DNA from: CAYQJL01 sp964573295
GTDB lineage: Bacteria; Eisenbacteria; RBG-16-71-46; CAIMUX01; WJJG01
Length of the DNA: 64,000 nucleotides
Direction: 5' to 3'
Assembly (NCBI GenBank): GCA_964573295.1
Contig: CAZNJE010000009.1
Location: 1-64,000, forward strand
Of this stretch, positions 57,976-64,000 are shown piece after piece. A program made the position numbers and the translations under genes. The notes under the pieces are model-generated. The model saw nothing but the letters and a program-made list of their open reading frames with translations, ran no database searches and was not told the DNA's origin. Position 1 is the first letter of the stretch. Every line of letters begins with the position of its first letter.

Positions 57976-59215
57976 TTCCGCCCGTCCGGCCTCTCCGCCG
58001 GTCCCTGGTTCCGCCCGTCCGGCTTCTCCGCCGGTGGTGGGGTGGCCCATGCTCCCCGGCGCCGAACCGGCCGAGCAACGGACGGTCGTGCTTCTCGAGA
58101 CCCTCCTCGAGCGGCTCGCCGACGGGGTCTTCGTGCTCGATCGCCGCGAGCGAGTGAGCTACTGGTCGCCTTCGGCGCAACGTCTGACCGGCCGCAAGGC
58201 TGAAGACGTGATCGGCCGCAGGGCCGAGACGGTCCTGGGCGGGTTGGCTCGCGATCTGGCCCGCGTGGGCGAGGGCGATGCCACCGGTTTGCTCGAGACG
58301 CCTCGGGGGCGCCTGCCGGTGCGCGTGGTGGTCATGAAAGCTACCGGCACCGGCGGCGTTCATCTGGGCCGTGTCTGCGCCGTCACCGATCTGCAAGCGG
58401 TGTGGATGGAACGTGCCCACCGGACCCGGCTGGAGAGGTTGGCCACCCTTGGGCGCAGCCTGGCCAGCGCGGTCCATCAGATTCGCAATCCCCTGGGCGC
58501 GACGATGGGGTTCGCCGACCTCCTCGAGCGGGATCTGCGCGGTGAGCCGGCCCACGGCCTGGCGCTTCGCATTCGCGACGGGTTTGCCGAGATCAACCGC
58601 CGCATCGACGAGCTGCTCTGCTACGCGCGTCCGCGGCCCCTGCAAATCGAAAAAGTCGACCTGGCCGAACTCGTCGCACAGGTCAGCGGGCAGGTGGCGG
58701 CTCGCTTCCCGGAGGGGCCTCGCGCGCAGCTCGAGCTCGCCCGGAAGGTGTGCGTCCAGGCCGACCCGCGGCAGATCGGCCAGGCAATCGAGAACGTGTG
58801 GGTCAACGCGTGTGAGGCGGCCGGCACGACCGGGCGCGTGAAGGTCCTGCTGCAAGGCGGCCCAGCGGGCACCGAAGCGGCCGAGACGGTCCGCCTGCTG
58901 GTGCGCAACGACGGTCCCGGTCTGGCGCCCGCGGTGCTGCGCTCGATCTTCGAGCCCTTCGAGACCCAGAAGCCGGGTGGGACCGGTCTGGGACTGGCCC
59001 TGGCGCGTAGCATCGTGACCAGTCACGGAGGCGAGATCGAAGCCGTCAGCGCGGGCGGCTGGACCACATTCGTCATCACCTTGCCCGCGGCGCCCTGGCA
59101 CGGGCCGGCCAACCCACCGATCGAGACAACGCGGATGGCTCCGCAGAGCCAGGCCACCCGGACGACCCAGGAGAAGATCCATGCGGACGAAGGCTACGAA
59201 GGCTACGAACGCTAG
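57956..59215 (+). CDS. Histidine kinase of FlrB/AtoS type
   Basis: 419 residues, no membrane span. The N-terminus has SARPASPPV twice (33-bp DNA unit). PAS domain about 45-145 (LERLADGVFVLDRRERVSYWSPSA), HisKA with His174 in HQIRNPLGATMGFADLL, and HATPase (NVWVNACEAAG, VRNDGPGL, GTGLGLALA). HQ replaces the more common HE. GTG 57956 lies 7 nt after AAAGGAG and overlaps the AMIN/TPR gene by 20 bp. Followed by, and overlapping, the NtrC-type regulator, so it is its likely kinase. FlrB-like kinases act at the second tier of sigma-54 flagellar cascades. Confidence 0.87.
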   Translation: MSPSGPSSARPASPPVPGSARPASPPVVGWPMLPGAEPAEQRTVVLLETLLERLADGVFVLDRRERVSYWSPSAQRLTGRKAEDVIGRRAETVLGGLARDLARVGEGDATGLLETPRGRLPVRVVVMKATGTGGVHLGRVCAVTDLQAVWMERAHRTRLERLATLGRSLASAVHQIRNPLGATMGFADLLERDLRGEPAHGLALRIRDGFAEINRRIDELLCYARPRPLQIEKVDLAELVAQVSGQVAARFPEGPRAQLELARKVCVQADPRQIGQAIENVWVNACEAAGTTGRVKVLLQGGPAGTEAAETVRLLVRNDGPGLAPAVLRSIFEPFETQKPGGTGLGLALARSIVTSHGGEIEAVSAGGWTTFVITLPAAPWHGPANPPIETTRMAPQSQATRTTQEKIHADEGYEGYER

Positions 59216-60743
59216 TCAATCGGGCACGGGCCCGGGCAGGCGCCCGGTCGTGCTCGTGGTCGAAGACGATGAGCTGATGCAGAGCTTCCTCGAGCAGGCC
59301 TTGACGCGCATGGATCTCACGGTGGTCGTCGAGACCAGCGCCGAGGCGGCGATCACACGGGCCGCGTCGCTGACCTTCGATCTCGCCCTGCTCGACGTCC
59401 GCCTTGGGGGCATGGACGGCATCTCGCTGCTCGGTGAGCTGCGCGGGTGCCGGCCGGCGTGCCAGTACGTGGTCATGACCGCGCACGGCAGCCTGGAGAC
59501 CGCGATCGCGGCCATGCGCGCGGGCGCCTTCGACTTTCTCACCAAGCCTTTCACCGTCGAAACGCTCGAGGTCGTCGTGGAGCGCGCGTTGGGGGTGCAA
59601 GCCCTGAAACGCGAGAACGAACGTCTGCGGGCCCGCGTCGACGCGCCGGGCGAGCCGCTCTTGATCGGACGCAGCGCTCCGATGCGCTGGTTGCGGGACC
59701 TGACCCGCACCGTGGCGCGGTCGCCGGCCACCGTCCTGGTCGAAGGTGAGAGCGGCACCGGGAAGGAGCTCGTTGCCCAAGCCCTGCACGCCTGGGGGCC
59801 GCGGGCCTACCAGCCGCTCGTCAAGGTCAACTGCGCGGCGCTGCCGTCCGGGCTGATGGAATCCGAACTCTTTGGTCATGAGCGGGGGGCCTTCACCGGC
59901 GCGAGCCAGATGCTGCGCGGCAAGTTCGAGCTGGCCAACCGAGGTACGCTGGTGCTCGACGAGATCGGGGAAATGGACCTCGTCCTGCAACCGAAGCTGC
60001 TGAGGGCCATCCAGGAGAAGGAGTTCTACCGGGTGGGCGGCACCGAGCCGGTACAGGTCGACCTGCGGATCGTGGCCACCACCAATGCCAACCTGGCCGA
60101 ACGTGCCCGGGCGGGCCGGTTCCGCCAAGACCTCTACTACCGGCTGCGTGTGATCCCGATCCGCATTGCCCCACTGCGCGAGCGGCGCGAGGACATCCCG
60201 CGCCTGGCCGCGCACTTCCTCGAGCTGGCCGCCGCGGAGAACAAGAAACGTCTGACCGGTTTTGCGCCCGAGGCCCTGAGCCGCCTGATGGATCACCCCT
60301 GGCCGGGCAATGTACGGGAGCTCGAGAACGTGGTGCACCGCGCGGCGGTGCTGACCGAGGGTCCGGTGATCGGCCCGGAGCTGTTGCAGTGGGACGAAAG
60401 TTTGACGCCGTGGGCTGCCGGCGCCGTGCCCATCCGGTCTGCGACCTTGTCGTCGGCGCCCGAGCCGGACCGTGCACCCGCGGCCATGGCGCCGACCGGT
60501 GCCGACGTCTCTTCAGAACCACTACTGCCGCCCGGCTGGGACCGGCTCAATCTGCGCGAGGTGGAGCGCCGCTGCATCGAGGGGGCCCTGAAGCTCGAGG
60601 GTGGCAACAAGTCCCGGGCCGCGCGGCGGCTGGGCATCAGCGTTCGGACGATTCGCAACAAGCTGCATTCCTATCAGAGGCAATCGCCGGTGGCCACCGG
60701 CGGGGACCGGATTGCCGGGGTGGAGCAACGTATGGCCGCATGA
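59181..60743 (+). CDS. NtrC-type sigma-54 activator of FlrC/FlbD type
   Basis: 520 residues. Receiver about 20-135 with Asp72; AAA+ domain with Walker A GESGTGKE (189-196), canonical GAFTGA (236-241) and GTLVLDEIGEMD; Fis-type helix-turn-helix (KSRAARRLGISVRTIRNKLHSY) near the C-terminus. Should activate sigma-54 at flagellar promoters; the operon flgB-flgC-fliE-fliF follows 225 bp downstream behind a sigma-54 site. Its first codons are shared with the end of the kinase gene, where a 9-bp repeat is read in two frames. Confidence 0.92.
   Translation: MRTKATKATNASQSGTGPGRRPVVLVVEDDELMQSFLEQALTRMDLTVVVETSAEAAITRAASLTFDLALLDVRLGGMDGISLLGELRGCRPACQYVVMTAHGSLETAIAAMRAGAFDFLTKPFTVETLEVVVERALGVQALKRENERLRARVDAPGEPLLIGRSAPMRWLRDLTRTVARSPATVLVEGESGTGKELVAQALHAWGPRAYQPLVKVNCAALPSGLMESELFGHERGAFTGASQMLRGKFELANRGTLVLDEIGEMDLVLQPKLLRAIQEKEFYRVGGTEPVQVDLRIVATTNANLAERARAGRFRQDLYYRLRVIPIRIAPLRERREDIPRLAAHFLELAAAENKKRLTGFAPEALSRLMDHPWPGNVRELENVVHRAAVLTEGPVIGPELLQWDESLTPWAAGAVPIRSATLSSAPEPDRAPAAMAPTGADVSSEPLLPPGWDRLNLREVERRCIEGALKLEGGNKSRAARRLGISVRTIRNKLHSYQRQSPVATGGDRIAGVEQRMAA
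59187..59213. repeat. 9-bp repeat in the kinase/regulator overlap
   Basis: ACGAAGGCT repeated with slight change (ACGAAGGCT, ACGAAGGCT, ACGAACGCT), read as GYEGYER at the end of the kinase and TKATKAT at the start of the regulator. Confidence 0.7.
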
Positions 60744-60872
60744 GCCGCGGGAGAAAATCTTGCCGCCCTGGGCAGCTTCTTCCCACCCCGGCCGGAGGGG
60801 CGCCTCGCGGATCGTATGGCGAACACCTTTACTCACAAGAGGTTAGCACGGTGGTTGCCATGGGGCGGCTCC

Positions 60873-60888
60873 CGGCACGCCCCTTGCA
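60873..60888 (+). promoter_or_regulatory. Sigma-54 promoter of the flgB operon
   Basis: CGGCAC (60873-60878), 5 bp, TTGCA (60884-60888); only the first base deviates from TGGCAC-N5-TTGCA, with GG and GC correctly spaced. It is 81 bp before flgB. Confidence 0.72.
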
Positions 60889-60968
60889 CCGAAGGGCATG
60901 GGCTGAAGGGGTGTGCCGCCAGGGGGCGAGTCAGGAAGACGAGCCCGGCGGCCCCGGAAGGAGTCTCG

Positions 60969-61370
60969 ATGATGATCGGCAAGGTGCTCTTCGGAACCCG
61001 GACGATGGACCTCCTCAAAGGAGGCCTCGATGCGGGCACCACACGGATGCGGACGATCTCGGAAAACCTGGCCAACGTGACCACGCCCGGGTACGAGGCG
61101 AGGCGGGTGGAATTCGAGGAGCACATCACGCGGGCCAAGCAGGCCATCGAGCTCGATCAGACCCAAACCGGCCATCGTGGTGCCGGGCAGCAAGGGGCGG
61201 CGCCCGCCCCGCGCGTGATGCAGTCGGACGCACCGGTTCCTGACGGCGCGATCAACAACGTGGACATGGAGGCCGAGCTCGTGCAGCTGAAGAAGAACGA
61301 GCTCCACTACCAGGCCCTCAGCCAGATGATCGCCCGCAAGTACCAGGGGATTCAAAACGCGCTCCGTTAG
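60969..61370 (+). CDS. flgB: Flagellar proximal rod protein FlgB
   Basis: Rod subunit of 133 residues. MDLLKGGLDAGTTRMRTISENLANVTTPGYEARRVEFEE is the FlgB form of the rod signature; the C-terminus VDMEAELVQLKKNELHYQALSQMIARKYQGIQNAL matches too. GGAAGGAG precedes ATG 60969; a longer frame to 60816 runs through the promoter and is not coding. Length normal. First gene of the basal-body operon. Confidence 0.95.
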   Translation: MMIGKVLFGTRTMDLLKGGLDAGTTRMRTISENLANVTTPGYEARRVEFEEHITRAKQAIELDQTQTGHRGAGQQGAAPAPRVMQSDAPVPDGAINNVDMEAELVQLKKNELHYQALSQMIARKYQGIQNALR

Positions 61371-61427
61371 ACGTAGGTGCAAGCGGCCGGAGTCCGGGGT
61401 CGGCGCATGAGGCTGACGTTCGAGGCC

Positions 61428-61492
61428 GGCGCTAGAGGGCGGCGCTAGAGGGCGGCGCGAGAGGGTGGCGCGAGAGGCTGGCGCGAGAGGCG
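61428..61492. repeat. 13-bp tandem repeat x5 between flgB and flgC
   Basis: Five copies of GGCGCTAGAGGGC, the last three changed to GGCGCGAGAGG plus two bases. It separates two genes that are usually adjacent. Confidence 0.9.
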
Positions 61493-61543
61493 GGCTCTAG
61501 CGGACGGAGTGGGGAATCCTGGGGGTCACAGAGGCAGGATGCC

Positions 61544-62065
61544 ATGTCGATCAACTACTTGAGCGGAATGAACACCAGCGCCTCGGCGCTCTCAGCGTAC
61601 CGGCGCTGGATGAACACGATCTCGGAGAATCTGGCCAACGCCCAGACGACGCGCACGGCCGAAGGCGGTCCCTACCGGCGCAAGCAGGTGAGTTTCCAGG
61701 CGATTCAAAGCGAGACGGCGAGTGCCCCCGCGGGCCCCTCCGGTACCGCCGGACCGGGTGGACTGGCTCCGGTCCAGACCCATCCGGAGCACATGGCGGC
61801 GTCCGCCGGTGCCGCCGCCACGGACTCGGCGCAGCCGCAGGTCGAGGTTACGATCTCCGCGGACAACGAGACCCCCTTCACACAGGTCTACGACCCGGCC
61901 CATCCGGATGCGGACGAGGGCGGGTGGGTCAGGTACCCCAACGTCAATCCGGTCACCGAGATGGTCAATCTGATCCTGGCCTCGCGCGCTTACGAGGCCA
62001 ATGTGGCGGCACTGGGGGCGGACAAACGGATGCAGGAGATGGCGCTCTCGATCGGCAAGCAATAG
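61544..62065 (+). CDS. flgC: Flagellar proximal rod protein FlgC
   Basis: Rod subunit of 173 residues. Begins MSINYLSGMNTSASALSAYRRWMNTISENLANAQTTRTAEGGPYRRK, the FlgC signature, and ends YPNVNPVTEMVNLILASRAYEANVAALGADKRMQEMALSIGK. A Gly/Pro/Ala-rich stretch in the middle (about 60-95) lengthens it beyond the usual 135-150 residues. Follows flgB and precedes fliE as expected. Confidence 0.96.
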   Translation: MSINYLSGMNTSASALSAYRRWMNTISENLANAQTTRTAEGGPYRRKQVSFQAIQSETASAPAGPSGTAGPGGLAPVQTHPEHMAASAGAAATDSAQPQVEVTISADNETPFTQVYDPAHPDADEGGWVRYPNVNPVTEMVNLILASRAYEANVAALGADKRMQEMALSIGKQ

Positions 62066-62114
62066 CGCCGGGGGCAAGGTCCGGCCGGTAACGGTCCGGT
62101 AGCCCGACCGGTAG

Positions 62115-62160
62115 CGGGCCGGAAGCCCGGCCGATAACGGGCCGGAAGCCCGGCGGGTAG
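62115..62160. repeat. 23-bp repeat x2 between flgC and fliE
   Basis: Two head-to-tail copies of a 23-bp unit beginning CGGGCCGGAAGCCCGGC, with diverged relatives on either side (62085-62170). Each unit can itself fold (GGGC/GCCC). Confidence 0.75.
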
Positions 62161-62213
62161 CGCTCCGGAGACCTGGTAGGTCGTCGGCGGCGACACGAAG
62201 AGGAGAACGAATC

Positions 62214-62567
62214 ATGAGTGGACTCGGCGGCGCGGATGCAGTGGGCCGCATTGGCAATCTGGGCAGTGCGGGTTCCCTCCAGTCCCTGCGTGACGTGGAG
62301 CCCCAGCGGGGCCTCACGCTGACGCCCGGTCCTCAGGCCGCGTCGAAGAGCGGGTTCGAGACCACGCTCAGCGATGTGTTGCGCGATGTCAACGCGCTGC
62401 AGAACCGCGCCGACCACCTGACCGAGCAGTTCGCCGCCGGACAGGTGCAGGACCTGCACGATGTGATCATCGCCCAGCAGGAGGCCTCGATCGCATTCCA
62501 GCTCGTGCAATCGATGCGCGACAAGCTGGTGCAGTCATACCAGGAGCTCATGAGGACGCAGGTGTAG
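62214..62567 (+). CDS. fliE: Flagellar hook-basal body protein FliE
   Basis: Joins the MS-ring to the rod. 117 residues with the FliE C-terminal pattern: FETTLSDVLRDVNALQNRADHLTEQFAAGQVQDLHDVIIAQQEASIAFQLVQSMRDKLVQSYQELMRTQV. The N-terminal 40 residues are Gly-rich and variable. GAGGAG precedes the start. Normal neighbours flgC and fliF. Confidence 0.95.
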   Translation: MSGLGGADAVGRIGNLGSAGSLQSLRDVEPQRGLTLTPGPQAASKSGFETTLSDVLRDVNALQNRADHLTEQFAAGQVQDLHDVIIAQQEASIAFQLVQSMRDKLVQSYQELMRTQV

Positions 62568-62641
62568 TCATGGGATCGCGCAGTGAAACCATGCACCGGC
62601 CGCCAGCTCGAGAGGTCGCGGGCGCGTAAAGGAGGGCTTCC

Positions 62642-64000
62642 GTGGAGTGGTTTGAGCAGCTCAAGAAGATCTGGACGCGCCTTCCGGCCGCCCACCGGGT
62701 CTTCATGGCCACGGTGGCCGTTGCGCTCATCATCCTGGTGGTGGCCGTGGTGTCCTGGGCCAGCCGTGAGGAGCTCGCGGTGCTCTACGCCAAACTGGAG
62801 CCCGAGGATGCCGGGTCCATTGTGGATGAGCTCGAGTCGATGGGTGTGGAGTACAAGCTCGGTGACGGGGGACGGACGATCGAGGTGTCCCGGGGCGACG
62901 TCTACGAGGTCCGCCTGCAGTTGGCCTCCGAGGGTCTGCCCAACGCCACCGGTCAGGGCTACGAGATCCTCGACACCAACAAGATGGGCTGGACCGACTT
63001 CGTCCAGAAGCTGCAGTACCGGCGGGCGCTCGAAGGCGAGCTCGCCCGCACCATTCAGACACTCGACGAGGTGGCCCAGGCTCGCATTCACCTCGTGATT
63101 CCCGAGCCCAGCCTGTTTCAGGAAGACGAACGGCCCACCACCGCCTCGGTGGTGCTCAAGCTTCGGCCGGGCGCCTCGGTGCGCGATCCGCAAGTGCAGG
63201 GCATCGTTCACATGGTCTCGGCCGGAGTCGAGGGCCTGACCGCCGAGAACGTGACCGTCCTGGACACCAGCGGCCGGCTCCTCTCGAAGCCCACTGACGC
63301 CGACGGTTTGCTGGGCGTCACCGGCGATCAGATCTATCTGACCCGCACCGTCGAGGAAGACCTGGTGCGCAAGGCCCAGAGCGCTCTGGAGCGCGTGCTG
63401 GGGCCCAACAAGGCCGTCGTGCGCATCTCGGCCGAGCTCGACTTCGAGCGGGTCGAGACCACCCGCGAGATCTACGACAACGAGACGCCGGCGGTGCGCA
63501 GTGAACAGCGGACCGAGCAGAGCGAGGGCGACGGCGGATCGACCGAGGAGTCGATCACCAATTACGAGCTCTCGAAGACCATCCAGCACGCGATCGATCA
63601 GCCCGGCGCAATTCGGCGTCTGTCGGCCTCGGTTTTCGTCGATGGGACCTACCAGACCGGTGAGGACGGTGTGCGCGCCTACCTGCCGCGCGGGGATGAG
63701 GAGATGAACAAGCTCGTCTCGCTCATCAAGGCGGCCATTGGGTACAACGCCCAGCGGGGCGACGAGCTCAGCGTCGAGAACATCGCCTTCGACGACACGC
63801 AGATGCAGCAGACGGTCAAGGAGATGGAGAAGGTCCACCAGCTCGAGATGATTCAGAAGATCGGTACGGTGGCCGTCTCCCTGCTGCTGGCCGGCGGCGC
63901 CCTCTTCATCCTGTGGAAACTGCTGGGCCGTGTGGCGGTCCCGGCAGCCGGGGGCCGCGCGGCGAGCACGACGCGTCTGATCGACGACGAGGACGACGAC
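62642..64000 (+). CDS. fliF: Flagellar MS-ring protein FliF (incomplete, runs off the window)
   Basis: MS-ring subunit on which the flagellum is built. GTG 62642 lies 7 nt after AAAGGAGG; 453 codons are visible and the frame is open at the window end. One span near the N-terminus (VFMATVAVALIILVVAVVSW), then the ring-building motifs LYAKLEPEDAGSIVDELESMG, GYEILDTNKMGWTDFVQ and VARIHLVIPEPSLF-like, and a second span at about 405-425 (IGTVAVSLLLAGGALFILW). The C-terminal FliG-binding end is missing only because the window stops. Confidence 0.95.
   Translation, partial: MEWFEQLKKIWTRLPAAHRVFMATVAVALIILVVAVVSWASREELAVLYAKLEPEDAGSIVDELESMGVEYKLGDGGRTIEVSRGDVYEVRLQLASEGLPNATGQGYEILDTNKMGWTDFVQKLQYRRALEGELARTIQTLDEVAQARIHLVIPEPSLFQEDERPTTASVVLKLRPGASVRDPQVQGIVHMVSAGVEGLTAENVTVLDTSGRLLSKPTDADGLLGVTGDQIYLTRTVEEDLVRKAQSALERVLGPNKAVVRISAELDFERVETTREIYDNETPAVRSEQRTEQSEGDGGSTEESITNYELSKTIQHAIDQPGAIRRLSASVFVDGTYQTGEDGVRAYLPRGDEEMNKLVSLIKAAIGYNAQRGDELSVENIAFDDTQMQQTVKEMEKVHQLEMIQKIGTVAVSLLLAGGALFILWKLLGRVAVPAAGGRAASTTRLIDDEDDD

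Overview
The window is a high-GC bacterial chromosome segment. Nearly all of it reads on the plus strand in tightly packed operons with many ATGA/GTGA overlaps. The organism is a diderm (L- and P-ring genes flgH and flgI). Its peptidoglycan is probably meso-diaminopimelate type, because MurE carries the DNPR motif. No 16S gene or other lineage marker lies here. The mix of dcw genes, an MglA-type GTPase, sigma-54-type flagellar control and FliW/CsrA fits a deltaproteobacterial-like or FCB-group-like lineage, but I would not name a phylum.

Layout. (1) 1-3160 is an accessory patch. A minus-strand gene encodes two TIR/deoxyribosyltransferase-like domains plus a P-loop ATPase, is visibly lower in GC, and lies between two 50-bp direct repeats that each hold a perfect 20-bp palindrome; short tandem-repeat blocks follow. 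(2) 3620-21937 is a division and cell-wall (dcw) cluster: mraZ, a STAS-like gene, rsmH, ftsL, ftsI (with PASTA domains), murE, murF, mraY, murD, ftsW, murG, murC, ftsQ, ftsA, ftsZ; murB and ddl are absent. (3) 22227-36340 is a mixed stretch: a radical SAM protein, rpmB (minus strand), recG, a zinc-ribbon protein, a NodB-like remnant, an MglA-type GTPase with a very long tail, a TPR protein, uppP, and a membrane PDZ/GAF/SpoIIE-type phosphatase. (4) 36892-50268 is a flagellar block: flgF, flgG, flgA, flgH, flgI, flgJ (with an SLT domain), flgN, flgK, flgL, fliW, csrA, fliC, fliS, fliD, an unknown gene and flgM. (5) 50265-60743 is regulatory: a PilZ protein, two histidine kinase/NtrC-type regulator pairs, and between them a sigma-region-4-like protein, a degenerate CheB-like protein and an AMIN/TPR protein. 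(6) 60969-64000 starts the basal-body operon flgB, flgC, fliE, fliF (fliF runs off the end).

How it works together. Three sites match the sigma-54 -24/-12 consensus: before flgF, before the sigma-4-like/CheB-like operon (perfect match), and before flgB. A sigma-28-like site precedes fliC, and FlgM, the sigma-28 antagonist, is encoded nearby. This suggests a hierarchy in which NtrC-type regulators drive sigma-54 classes and FliA/FlgM drives the filament, with FliW/CsrA tuning flagellin translation. Only one of the two NtrC-type regulators has the canonical GAFTGA loop; the other reads GAFTDA.

A repeated theme is short tandem repeats (13-30 bp, 3-6 copies, each locus with its own sequence) in many intergenic gaps, and in-frame relatives (9, 12, 21, 27, 33 bp) inside low-complexity parts of genes. 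The most likely novel items are the TIR-like/ATPase island with its palindromic flanks and the sigma-4/CheB-like/AMIN operon embedded in the flagellar regulators.
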